A stretch of 64,000 bases of DNA. It comes from Mucilaginibacter inviolabilis (GTDB lineage Bacteria; Bacteroidota; Bacteroidia; Sphingobacteriales; Sphingobacteriaceae). The notes beneath the pieces were generated by a model that saw only the letters and a list, made by a program, of their open reading frames with translations, was not told where the DNA came from and did not search any database. The stretch is from NCBI RefSeq assembly GCF_011089895.1, contig NZ_JAANAT010000001.1, forward strand, positions 2,046,001-2,110,000, written 5' to 3'. The position numbers and the translations under genes are program-made. Below, piece after piece: positions 1 to 8,341 of this stretch; position 1 is the stretch's first letter; each line of letters starts with the position of its first letter.

Positions 1-207
1 AGCTTTGGCATCATCCATGGTTTTGTAAAGACTTTCCTTATTGGCCATATCTGCCTCTGCCCAGTCTACAAAAGGCATATTTACCGCTTTATTTTTATCG
101 CGTGTAACCGCTAGAGTTTTAACACCCGCTGCCGACAAAAAACGAAGTAGTTCTATACCTATTTTACCTGTTGCACCAAATACGGTGATATATGTATTAT
201 TTTCCAT
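1..207 (-). CDS. NmrA-like NAD(P)-binding protein, N-terminal part only
   Basis: The gene starts at 207 and runs off the left edge, leaving 69 codons. The protein opens MENNTYITVFGATGKIG, with the GxxGxxG nucleotide-binding loop at residues 10-16 and a first beta strand and helix typical of a Rossmann fold. A basic patch after strand 2 (VTRDKNK) suggests an NADP-type or redox-sensing NmrA/SDR-atypical protein. It is divergent from the AraC gene at 301 with a gap of about 93 bases. The minus strand carries TAACTTTG (239-232), a match to the Bacteroidota -7 element, 24 bases before the start, but no convincing -33 element. The substrate cannot be told from this fragment. Confidence 0.8.
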   Translation of the reverse strand, partial: MENNTYITVFGATGKIGIELLRFLSAAGVKTLAVTRDKNKAVNMPFVDWAEADMANKESLYKTMDDAKA

Positions 208-300
208 TTTAATGATCTAATTTTGTGGCAGCAAAGTTAAATACCATCAATACTGGCAGTTAACGCTAAAGGAAATTCCATCAACGCAGGAGGAAGTATT

Positions 301-1197
301 ATGGAGAGTGGTGTGCTTAACGAACAAAGGAATATAGTACAGGATGAATCTGGTTTTCGGATGCAACTGGATGAGATCGCTTTTAACCAGATAGATCTGC
401 GCTGGGGTAGTTACATCAACCCACTCGAAAAAACATTGTTCTTTACGCCTGCTAAACCTACCATCATTTCGCATTTCAAACTAGCTGAGGATTCGCCCCG
501 ACTTAACAGAAGCAAGGCCGAAAAACAGTTTATAATTTATCGTGAACCGGTGAACGCCTATACACAAAGCATCGAGCCAACCGGCAAAAAAATACGCTCC
601 TTTTTTGAGCTCATGATCTCGGAGCATTTTTTTAACCATATAGTTACCGAAGAAAGTGCGTCACTGATGAGCCTTTATCATCACAATACCGGCATACCAC
701 CATTTGACCTGATTGCTCAATTGACTCCTGCTATGTACAGTGTGATCAATGATATGTGGCACTCCCCATACAGCGGTCATTTAAAAGGCATATACCTGGA
801 AGCTAAAGCGATTGAACTTTTCCTGTTACAAATCAAGCAACTGGATCAGCAAGATCAGGCCGTTACGTCCAAACTAAAACCACAGGACGTCGCATGTTTG
901 CATGAGGTTAAAGACACCCTGGAATTACACTACAGTCAGCCACACTCCATCACAGAACTGGCCAGAAAAGCAGGCATCAACCAAATGAAGCTCAAAAATG
1001 GCTTTAAGGAGCTATTTGGCAATACCGTATTTGGCTACTTACATGATATCCGCATGAAAGAAGCCAAACGACTTCTGCTTGATGAAAAAATGTATGTAGG
1101 CGAAGTAGCTTATCTCATAGGCTACAAACATCCGCATCATTTTACCGCCGCTTTCCGGAAAAAATTCGGCATGTTACCCAGGGATCTTAAGAATTAA
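301..1197 (+). CDS. AraC-family transcriptional regulator
   Basis: A 298-residue protein. The C-terminal third (about 205-298) carries the double helix-turn-helix of the AraC/XylS family: first HTH around LARKAGINQMKLKNGFKELF, second around AYLIGYKHPHHFTAAFRKKF. The N-terminal 200 residues have no recognised ligand-binding signature. The ATG at 301 follows AGGAGG by seven bases, an unusually good Shine-Dalgarno sequence for this phylum. It is divergent from the NmrA-like gene, so that oxidoreductase is the most likely target. This is inference from position. Confidence 0.88.
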   Translation: MESGVLNEQRNIVQDESGFRMQLDEIAFNQIDLRWGSYINPLEKTLFFTPAKPTIISHFKLAEDSPRLNRSKAEKQFIIYREPVNAYTQSIEPTGKKIRSFFELMISEHFFNHIVTEESASLMSLYHHNTGIPPFDLIAQLTPAMYSVINDMWHSPYSGHLKGIYLEAKAIELFLLQIKQLDQQDQAVTSKLKPQDVACLHEVKDTLELHYSQPHSITELARKAGINQMKLKNGFKELFGNTVFGYLHDIRMKEAKRLLLDEKMYVGEVAYLIGYKHPHHFTAAFRKKFGMLPRDLKN

Positions 1198-1203
1198 CTA
1201 CGA

Positions 1204-3318
1204 TCAAAAAATAGGATAACTAGCCGGTTCCGCATCCATCCGCTGGTTTACCAATGCCCTGATTTCGGGGATAATAGCTAATTCAACCTCGCCATAAACT
1301 TTTTTCATTTGGTCAAGCGCATCCAATCGCTGTTTTAGCCAATCTGCCGATGGCTTTTCTTTGTTTTGTAGCAGTTTGATGGCGTCCAATCCTATCATTG
1401 CCACTGCGTAAAGCTTTTTTGAATTTTCATTAATATTATTATCCAGCAATCCCTTATTGATCATGGGTTCCATTGCCGTACGATGATCAAGCCATTTTTT
1501 TAATTGTGTAGTGATAGATGTGGCATCTGCATCATTGGACTTATCTAAATAGCTTTTCACTGCTGCCCTGAATTGCCTTTTCACTTCCGAATCAACAAAA
1601 ACAATATCAGATATAGCTGTTAATGGTGCAGTTTGATAGCTCATGCTTTTAGGTGAAGTCATTTTTGCAAACAGTTTTTTATAGCCTTTTAGCGGGGTTA
1701 AAACATCTGTTAGTGTTTTTAGCGACGCCATATCGGCACCATTTGTGAGGCGCCGCAAGCCTCGTTCATAATTACTGATATGCTGCACTCCTATTTCATC
1801 CAATTGATTGCTGATCACAAACAAGCGGCGGTACATATCATCTACATTATTTACTGTATAGGGCGACCATAATCGCTCAGCCACCGCGGCAGCCCTTGGC
1901 CATATCTGGGTTTCGATATTGTCCTTGTCAACCGCCTCGGCCCATTGTGCAGCCTCGCCACCCAATATTTTTGATGCCACACTATCGGGAAGATTACCCA
2001 CCAGCAGATCATTCTGATAATGTGTATAGGCTGGCATAAACAGATCCAAATAAAAACCCTTTGAAACGATAACCGAGTGACCAAGTCTAGCGGCTTCATT
2101 CATTTTTGTACCGTCTGTCCATACCTGCACAGCCACATCTTTTGGCAGATCTTTAGATAATAACTCCTCCCAACCCAGTGTACGTTTGTGATGTTTGGTT
2201 AATATCTGTTGTACCCTCTTTACAAAATAAGCCTGTAAGGCATGGGTATCTGCCAGGTTATTTTTTTGCATAAATGCTACTATATCCGGGTTATTGCGCC
2301 AGGATACGCCGTTATTCTCATCAGCACCGATATGGATATAGGGCGATGGAAAAAGTACCGCCATTTCGCCCAGGAATTTATCAATGAACACGTAAGTTGA
2401 TTCTTTTGAAGGATCAAAAGAGGGCGTTGGATAACTATTGATCATTTTCATGATATCCATCAGGCCCATCTGCTTATCGCCAAAAGCAAAACGCGGGCCC
2501 GGTTGATAAGTTTGCCCAGGGTTGCTCGACAAATTGGGATAACCTGCTAAAAAGCCGGTGATATGCCCCGGCATATCAAATTCGGGCACGATGATTATCC
2601 CCCGCTGTCTGGCATAAATGATCAATTGTTTTATTTGAGCCTGGGTAAAATATTCGTCGTAGGAACCCTTTTTCTGCAATTCCGGAAACAACTTTGACTC
2701 TATACGGAAACCCTCGTCGTCAGACAAATGCAGGTGCAATACATTTATTTTTACAGCTGCCATAGCATCTATATTCCTTTCGATCACATCAACCGGGATA
2801 AAATGCCGCGCCACATCAATCATCAGCCCCCTCCACACAAAACGTGGTGAATCCTGTATGCTTACCGCAGGCAGAAAAAAACCTTCCTTATCATGCTGTA
2901 CCAATTGTAATAATGTCTCTAAACCGTGCAAAGCGCCTGCTGTTGCAGATGCCTCCAGGTATATATTTTGTGGTGTAACCGTTAAAGTGTAGGATTCGTC
3001 ACCACCCGGTATGGCTTCTTTTTTCTGTTTAACCCGAATGATCAATGAACAGGTATCACTGGCATCTTTAGCTGTTATCCGCTGCTGCCCGAAATAAAGG
3101 GCCGTGCGCCGGTTGAGTGTTTGAAAAGCTCTGTTAACTGCAAAGTATAAAATACTATCGCCCGGATCAGCTTTTACTGCAACGGTAAAAGTAGAGCTTA
3201 GCCGGAAACGCCCATTACCAACCGATACTTGTTGTGGCACAGGTAAAAGCGAGCTATTTTGTGCATTAGCAACGATTGAGACACAAAGCAAAAAAATGAT
3301 CAGGAGCGCTTTTTTCAT
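1204..3318 (-). CDS. Beta-N-acetylhexosaminidase, GH20
   Basis: A 704-residue secreted enzyme predicted to remove terminal beta-linked GlcNAc or GalNAc. Residues 1-20 form a Sec signal peptide ending in ANAQ. A GH20b-type N-domain spans about 22-155 and the (beta/alpha)8 catalytic domain about 160-510. The family hallmark HIGADE lies at 329-334, so D333 and E334 are the polarising aspartate and the acid/base glutamate of substrate-assisted catalysis. A helical C-terminal extension of about 190 residues follows. The start overlaps the stop of the TetR gene upstream by four bases (ATGA type), so the two genes are co-transcribed and probably translationally coupled. Exact glycosidic linkage is not visible. 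Confidence 0.93.
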   Translation of the reverse strand: MKKALLIIFLLCVSIVANAQNSSLLPVPQQVSVGNGRFRLSSTFTVAVKADPGDSILYFAVNRAFQTLNRRTALYFGQQRITAKDASDTCSLIIRVKQKKEAIPGGDESYTLTVTPQNIYLEASATAGALHGLETLLQLVQHDKEGFFLPAVSIQDSPRFVWRGLMIDVARHFIPVDVIERNIDAMAAVKINVLHLHLSDDEGFRIESKLFPELQKKGSYDEYFTQAQIKQLIIYARQRGIIIVPEFDMPGHITGFLAGYPNLSSNPGQTYQPGPRFAFGDKQMGLMDIMKMINSYPTPSFDPSKESTYVFIDKFLGEMAVLFPSPYIHIGADENNGVSWRNNPDIVAFMQKNNLADTHALQAYFVKRVQQILTKHHKRTLGWEELLSKDLPKDVAVQVWTDGTKMNEAARLGHSVIVSKGFYLDLFMPAYTHYQNDLLVGNLPDSVASKILGGEAAQWAEAVDKDNIETQIWPRAAAVAERLWSPYTVNNVDDMYRRLFVISNQLDEIGVQHISNYERGLRRLTNGADMASLKTLTDVLTPLKGYKKLFAKMTSPKSMSYQTAPLTAISDIVFVDSEVKRQFRAAVKSYLDKSNDADATSITTQLKKWLDHRTAMEPMINKGLLDNNINENSKKLYAVAMIGLDAIKLLQNKEKPSADWLKQRLDALDQMKKVYGEVELAIIPEIRALVNQRMDAEPASYPIF

Positions 3319-3920
3319 GGTGATAAATATTTAAGGTTGTCCAATATTTTTATTCCTTTCGGCGTGCATATCCCTCTTAAAAATACAACTATGGTATTCG
3401 AGGCTAGTTCAAAGGGGCTCAGGTTAAATTCCCTGTATTGACCGGTTCGGGTAAGCGACCTATATAATAAACCCAGGGATTCTAAAACAACCCTCGCATT
3501 CAGTTCCGGCCTGAAAAAACCTTGCTCCATACCATTTTTAATGGTATCTGTTATATGTTGCCCGTTGTTTTCATAATACCTGGAAATTACTTTATCCTGC
3601 ATTTCGGGATAGTAATAATTGAGATCATGATAAAACACAGGAGCCACTTTAAAATCCTCTTCCAACCCCATAAAAAACATCTTGAATAGTCTTTCTGCCG
3701 GGTTGGAACTATTGGCTATCATTTTTTTAAACTCCTGGCCCATTTTTTCATAATGAACTAGCAGGCAGGCTTCCAGTAACTCCTCCTTACCACTAAAATA
3801 CTTATACACCGTTTTGGTCGAAATACCTAATGGGGCCACAATCTGCTGAACGGTCATCTTTCGGATGCCGTTTAACAAAAACTGTTTGAGCGAGTTTTGG
3901 ATGATGTCTTCTTTGGTCAT
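3315..3920 (-). CDS. TetR-family transcriptional regulator
   Basis: 201 residues. The N-terminal DNA-binding domain (about 3-50) contains the TetR helix-turn-helix with the typical LGISTKTVYKYFSGKEELL segment. The all-helical remainder is the ligand and dimerisation domain. It is the first gene of a two-gene unit with the GH20 hexosaminidase (four-base overlap). An 11-base perfect inverted repeat sits directly upstream of the start codon and is a natural candidate for its own operator. The effector is unknown. Confidence 0.9.
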   Translation of the reverse strand: MTKEDIIQNSLKQFLLNGIRKMTVQQIVAPLGISTKTVYKYFSGKEELLEACLLVHYEKMGQEFKKMIANSSNPAERLFKMFFMGLEEDFKVAPVFYHDLNYYYPEMQDKVISRYYENNGQHITDTIKNGMEQGFFRPELNARVVLESLGLLYRSLTRTGQYREFNLSPFELASNTIVVFLRGICTPKGIKILDNLKYLSP

Positions 3921-3956
3921 AAATGGAAAATAAAATTAAAAAAATATTTTCCATTT
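3921..3956. promoter_or_regulatory. Inverted repeat, likely TetR operator
   Basis: AAATGGAAAAT (3921-3931) and ATTTTCCATTT (3946-3956) are perfect inverted copies separated by 14 bases, abutting the TetR start codon at 3920. Arm length and position fit an autoregulatory TetR operator. The assignment is inference; an mRNA hairpin masking the start is the alternative. Confidence 0.5.
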
Positions 3957-4089
3957 GCAAGTAACTCTTTTATTTAATATGATAGCACAAAGCATGTTTA
4001 AACATTATTAATAAACTGAATATGAGTATTCTAACCTATTGGTTTATTGATTTTTTATTTATCTTAAGCCAAATTCCAAAACCTAAATA

Positions 4090-4845
4090 ATGAACAACAA
4101 CCTTTACCTTGGCATCGGGAGGCTTTTCCTGATGATCAGCATTATCGCCATAGGCGTAATTCATATTGTATCGGGCCATTTCCCCGTCGGATTAATGCCC
4201 GTTGCGGCTTCGTTACCGGCCAAACAGGTCTTAGCCTATTTAACCGGTTCGCTCATGATCGTGGCCGGGATACTTGTCGTCACTAAAAAATACGCGGCTT
4301 ATGGAGCATCTTTAGCAGCATTACTTTATTTATTAGCCTTGCTTCTGATCCATGTACCCAAAGTGCTGGCCGAGCCCAGGAATCCATCAGAATGGGCTGG
4401 CTTCTTTGAAGTTATCTGCATCATGGGTGGTATCCTTATCCTGTTGGGCATTACCAGTAAAGATGGCGGTGCTAAGCTGACAAAAACCGGCACTTATCTT
4501 TTTTCGCTCGGTCTGTTGGTATTTGGCGTACAACACTATATGTATGCCCAGTTTGTTGCTAACCTGATACCGGCCTGGATACCTGCCCGTTTGTTTTGGG
4601 ACTACCTGGTTATGGTGGCCTTTTTTGCATCAGCCATCAGCTTTATTATTCATAAATTGAGCAAGCTTGCCGGCACTCTTTTGGGCCTTATGTTTTTGAT
4701 ATGGGTGCTGATACTGCACTTGCCGCGTGTTATAGCCAGCATTCATACCGAACCAGAATGGACAAGCCTGTTTGTTGCCCTGGCATTTAGCGGAATATCT
4801 TTTTTATTAGCAGGTTTAGCCGTTACCAAAACTTCAAAGACCTAA
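4090..4845 (+). CDS. DoxX-like integral membrane protein, internally duplicated
   Basis: 251 residues with about eight hydrophobic segments. The protein is two tandem copies of a four-helix DoxX-like unit: each half has a first helix, then a helix ending in HVPKVLAE (first half) or HLPRVIAS (second half), then a short loop with a PSEW or PEW motif, then a fourth helix (GFFEVICIMGGILIL against SLFVALAFSGISFLL). DoxX relatives are usually single four-helix units of about 130-150 residues. The gene stands alone, divergent from the TetR-GH20 pair, and ends at a clear terminator. No reaction can be assigned; DoxX-type proteins are linked to redox or thiol functions in other bacteria. Confidence 0.75.
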   Translation: MNNNLYLGIGRLFLMISIIAIGVIHIVSGHFPVGLMPVAASLPAKQVLAYLTGSLMIVAGILVVTKKYAAYGASLAALLYLLALLLIHVPKVLAEPRNPSEWAGFFEVICIMGGILILLGITSKDGGAKLTKTGTYLFSLGLLVFGVQHYMYAQFVANLIPAWIPARLFWDYLVMVAFFASAISFIIHKLSKLAGTLLGLMFLIWVLILHLPRVIASIHTEPEWTSLFVALAFSGISFLLAGLAVTKTSKT

Positions 4846-4860
4846 GCAAAGTTGTAATGA

Positions 4861-4892
4861 GCCTGTTGATTATCAATATCAGCAGGCTTTTT
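4861..4892 (+). terminator. Rho-independent terminator
   Basis: GCCTGTTGAT (4861-4870) pairs with ATCAGCAGGC (4878-4887), with one G-T pair, across a seven-base loop. A run of Ts follows, 15 bases after the stop of the DoxX-like gene. The U tract is on the plus strand. Confidence 0.85.
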
Positions 4893-4896
4893 CATA

Positions 4897-5280
4897 CTAA
4901 ACCTTAGTTTTTTTCATCTGGCAATAATTATTGCCCCAATCGCACAGCGCATCCATAATGGGGATGAGGGTTTTGCCCAATTCGGTAAGCTTGTATTCCA
5001 CCCGAGGAGGCGATTCAGCGTAGGCTGTGCGTAATAAAATACCGTCGCGTTCCAGTTCTTTGAGTTGGGCAGTCAGTGTGGCCTGGGTGATATACTGCAT
5101 CTTTTTACGTAGCACCCCGAACCTCATAGGGCACTCTTCCCTGATCTTATTGAGCAGCATCAGCTTCCATTTTCCGCCTATGATGTCCAGCGCATTTGTC
5201 ATGGGACAGTTATCTTCTAAAAAAATCCCATTTTCTGTTTTTATAACCAGCTGATCGTCATCGTTAGTATCATTTTTCAT
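4897..5280 (-). CDS. HxlR-family winged-helix regulator
   Basis: 127 residues with the whole HxlR signature: CPMTNALDIIGGKWKLMLL near residue 25, a winged helix with TQATLTAQLKELERDG, and the C-terminal PRVEYKLTELGKTL segment. The cysteine at the start of the domain is the family's usual redox or electrophile-sensing position. It is divergent from the MFS exporter at 5394 with a gap of 113 bases, the normal layout for an HxlR repressor and its drug or electrophile efflux target. That pairing is inference. Confidence 0.92.
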   Translation of the reverse strand: MKNDTNDDDQLVIKTENGIFLEDNCPMTNALDIIGGKWKLMLLNKIREECPMRFGVLRKKMQYITQATLTAQLKELERDGILLRTAYAESPPRVEYKLTELGKTLIPIMDALCDWGNNYCQMKKTKV

Positions 5281-5393
5281 ACTTAGTATCCTCCATCAAA
5301 CTACTTGTGAGCATCTCCCATGGCAGCCATCTTTGAAAGGTAAAGTTAACAAAATCAGGCTTAAAGCCGGTTAATTTCATTTATCTGCAAATT

Positions 5394-6809
5394 ATGAATA
5401 AGCAAATTTCAAGGTGGTTTCTGCTCATTATCCTGTCGTCGGCAGTGTTTCTATCGGTGATTGATATCTTTATTGTTAATGTTGCTATCCCTTCCATTAA
5501 AAGGGGTATACATGGATCTGATAGTGATATCCAGCTGGTTATTGTACTGTACCTACTGGGCTATGCTGCCTTCCTTATCACCGGTGGCCGGGCCGGCGAT
5601 CACTATGGTAAAAAGAACGTTTTTATAGTGTCCATGCTGCTATTTGTGGTCACTTCCTGCCTGTGCGGTTTTTCGCAAACGGCCTGGCAAATCAATACCT
5701 CTCGTTTTTTGCAGGGTATCAGCGCGGCGTTTATGATCCCGCAGAGTATTACTTACATCCAGATACTCTTCCCGTTACATCATGACCGCATCAAGGCGCT
5801 GGGTATTTACGGTAGTATAGCTGGTACCGCATCGGTCATTGGGCAGTTTTTAGGCGGATTGCTGCCTGATGTCCATTTTTTAATGGATGGATGGCGACTC
5901 ATTTTCCTCATCAACTTGCCTTTAGGTTTGATTGCCGTGATACTGGCGGCCATATTTCTGAAGGACACCCCAACCGAAAAAAAATCACGATTTGACCGCT
6001 CAGGTGTTAGCCTGCTCACCCTGGCCCTGATAGCCTTGATCTACCCGTTGGTACGCGGCCCCGAACTTCATTGGCCCTGGTGGAGCATGGCATCCATCGC
6101 ATTATCCCTCCTGTTATTATACCTGTTTGTGCTCGACCAGCGTCGCAAGCTGCATTCCGATCTGGAACCCCTGGTTGATGTGCGCCTGTTTAGTTTCAAG
6201 GATTTTAATATTGGCCTCTGTGCTGTGCTGTTTTATTTTATGGTACAGGATACTTATTTCCTGATCAATGTGATTCTGTTTCAGAATGGCTTTGGCATCA
6301 GCTCGTCCGAAACCGGAATTTTCTTTGTTTTTCAAGGTGCTGGGTATGTGGTGGCCTCCTTGTTGTCCCTTCGGCTGGTGCCCATTTATGGTAAGCGGGT
6401 GCTGCAAGCCGGCGTTTTGATCATGGTTACAGCGCTCCTGTTTCATTTGATATTTTTTAACTCTATGACTGTCAGCAGGTATTTATTATTACCCGTACTT
6501 TTTATTTATGGTACCGGCTGTGGCTCGGTACTGCCATCTTTATTAACCATGGCCCTAAAAAGCATCCCAACCCATTTTGCCGGGGCCGCCTCCGGAACTT
6601 TCTCTACCTTTCAGCAAACTGCTATTGCTTTGGGGATAGGTATAGTGGGTGGTGTATTTTTCTACCGATTGGCCGGAGATACCAGTTTGGCCGGATACGT
6701 ATCGGCTTACCGGCTGGCTACCGGAATCAATATTTTTTTGCTCGCTATTGTGAGTTTGTTTCTGTTTTTGCTACCCGATAATCCGCAGAAAAAACTTTTT
6801 AAACCTTAA
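5394..6809 (+). CDS. MFS multidrug exporter, DHA2 (EmrB/QacA-like)
   Basis: 471 residues with about 14 hydrophobic segments. It begins with a DHA2-type first helix carrying DIFIVNVAIPSI and has the motif-A-like loop GRAGDHYGKKNVF after the second helix. A third-segment QGISAAFMIPQS fits motif B/C of drug:proton antiporters. Predicted role is proton-driven export of a small toxic compound across the inner membrane. It is divergent from HxlR and stands alone, followed by an AT-rich gap with hairpins. Confidence 0.88.
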   Translation: MNKQISRWFLLIILSSAVFLSVIDIFIVNVAIPSIKRGIHGSDSDIQLVIVLYLLGYAAFLITGGRAGDHYGKKNVFIVSMLLFVVTSCLCGFSQTAWQINTSRFLQGISAAFMIPQSITYIQILFPLHHDRIKALGIYGSIAGTASVIGQFLGGLLPDVHFLMDGWRLIFLINLPLGLIAVILAAIFLKDTPTEKKSRFDRSGVSLLTLALIALIYPLVRGPELHWPWWSMASIALSLLLLYLFVLDQRRKLHSDLEPLVDVRLFSFKDFNIGLCAVLFYFMVQDTYFLINVILFQNGFGISSSETGIFFVFQGAGYVVASLLSLRLVPIYGKRVLQAGVLIMVTALLFHLIFFNSMTVSRYLLLPVLFIYGTGCGSVLPSLLTMALKSIPTHFAGAASGTFSTFQQTAIALGIGIVGGVFFYRLAGDTSLAGYVSAYRLATGINIFLLAIVSLFLFLLPDNPQKKLFKP

Positions 6810-7078
6810 ATTTTAACACTTTTTTAGTCAAAAACAGCGTAAAAACGCGTCATTTTCGGTCACTTTAACTAAGTTTTAACGCCATTTTAACACTTTTTAA
6901 CAAATTTTTTGCATGTTTTGAAAGGTTTAAAAAGTATTAAATTATTGATATTCAAATAATTAAGAAAAATAAGTCGATTTTTGGCTTATTTTAAGACCTT
7001 ATGCAAACGGCCCGGTTCTCTCTTTTGGTGAGAAAACCGGGCCGTGATACATACAAATATACGGATTTTTGGGCGGAT
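6810..7078. other. AT-rich convergent gap with two hairpins
   Basis: No gene seen. TTTTAACACTTTTT occurs twice (about 6812 and 6883). A weak hairpin AAAATAAG/CTTATTTT lies at 6966-6992. A strong GC-rich hairpin follows (listed separately). The gap separates the convergent MFS and monooxygenase genes. Confidence 0.6.
7007..7045. terminator. GC-rich hairpin between convergent genes
   Basis: ACGGCCCGGTT (7007-7017) and AACCGGGCCGT (7035-7045) form an 11-base-pair perfect stem around a 17-base loop. There is no long T run on either side, so it may be a non-canonical bidirectional terminator or an mRNA-stabilising structure. Confidence 0.55.
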
Positions 7079-8245
7079 TTACCCTGCATGATTAAGCATT
7101 TGTACCATTTTGATCAGTGCATCTTCGGCATGCATCCATGACACCATTTCCAGTGAATCCTGCGCTTCTTTGGCGGCTCTTGGCCGCATTTGTTTTTCGT
7201 ACGCTGCAATGGCAGATTGGGTATTGTTAAACTCACCGCTTGTAAGGCATTCGCTTAGCTCCAAAGCATCCAGCATAGCTAAATTTACGCCTTCGCCGGA
7301 TGGTGGCATCAAATGAGCCGCATCACCCAGTATGGTTATGTTGGATTGTGCATCCCAGGTTTGGTTAATATGCATGCAATACTGCGGACGAAGCATAAGC
7401 GGCATACCCGCGTTTTCGAATAACTCAAACCATATACTGCTCCATTCCGGAAACTTGTTTTTAAACCAGGCCAGCACCTGTGTTCTATCCGAAAAATCAA
7501 TGCCGTTGTTTTGCACCCAGTTCTCCTCCTGTTTGCAGCTGAGGTAAAAATCCAAACTGCCATCGCCTTTGGCGGAGACATGCAAAAATATACCACTACC
7601 GTGTGCGTAAATCTTTCCGCCTTTTAGCAATTGGTGTATGTTGGGCACTGCTGTCGCAGCATGATCTACATTGCCCTGCACAATCACTACACCTGCATAG
7701 TAAGGCTGGATCGGCGTAATAAACGGCCGGATCTTAGAATTTGCACCATCTGCCCCTATTACTATATCCGCAGTAGCTGTTGTGCCATTTTTAAATTCCA
7801 GTTCCCAGGTATCGCCAACATTCAACATGTTTGCAAACTGGCTATCCCAAACAACGGTATCAGGGGCCAGCGCATCTAATAACATATCCCTTAAAGGCCC
7901 CCTGTCAATTTCGGGCCTGAAGTATTCATTGCCAAAATCTGCTTTAGATACCTCCGTGTCCATGTGCTCATCGTAAACTATGTTTGCATGTTCATCAACA
8001 ATTCGCCCCTTATCCGCACCTGGTCTGTATGTTTCTTTAAAAGCATCCATCAGTCCCGCTCCTTCCAATGCCTTCAAACCCGATTCATAATGCAAGTCGA
8101 GGGTTGCACCCTGCACGCGTACATTCCTGTTAAAATCTCTTTCATAAACTTTTACATCTACCCCTTTCAACTGTAAAAGCCTGGCCAGCGTTAAACCACC
8201 CGGACCGCCGCCTATAATGGCTACTTTTTTATTATCCAGTAACAT
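7079..8245 (-). CDS. FAD-dependent monooxygenase, TetX-like
   Basis: 388 residues of the group A flavoprotein hydroxylase family. Seen: the dinucleotide-binding GGGPGG at 12-17 followed by VYERD, the RVQGATLDLHYESG stretch, the second NAD/FAD motif IGADGANSKIR (163-173) and the FAD ribityl-binding GDAAHLMPP (307-315). Order, length and the ATLDLH segment match the tetracycline destructase TetX more closely than ubiquinone or salicylate hydroxylases. A conserved TetX-like fold does not prove drug inactivation; many relatives hydroxylate other aromatics. It is divergent from the AraC gene at 8342 (96-base gap), its probable regulator. Confidence 0.88.
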   Translation of the reverse strand: MLLDNKKVAIIGGGPGGLTLARLLQLKGVDVKVYERDFNRNVRVQGATLDLHYESGLKALEGAGLMDAFKETYRPGADKGRIVDEHANIVYDEHMDTEVSKADFGNEYFRPEIDRGPLRDMLLDALAPDTVVWDSQFANMLNVGDTWELEFKNGTTATADIVIGADGANSKIRPFITPIQPYYAGVVIVQGNVDHAATAVPNIHQLLKGGKIYAHGSGIFLHVSAKGDGSLDFYLSCKQEENWVQNNGIDFSDRTQVLAWFKNKFPEWSSIWFELFENAGMPLMLRPQYCMHINQTWDAQSNITILGDAAHLMPPSGEGVNLAMLDALELSECLTSGEFNNTQSAIAAYEKQMRPRAAKEAQDSLEMVSWMHAEDALIKMVQMLNHAG

Positions 8246-8341
8246 ATCTTTTGGTATTATGATTAATCTTTATTTCTACTTACAAAATTGTTATTACTTT
8301 TATAAATAAAATAGCCTAAATAGCTCATAAAATAGTCGTAA

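Noticed and set aside
247..474. 75-codon minus-strand frame over the first AraC gene
   Set aside because: It is antisense to a well-supported AraC gene and has no recognisable protein features.
7079..8245. Naming the flavoprotein as a tetracycline resistance gene
   Set aside because: Family resemblance is good but substrate-contact residues could not be checked, and the context is not mobile.
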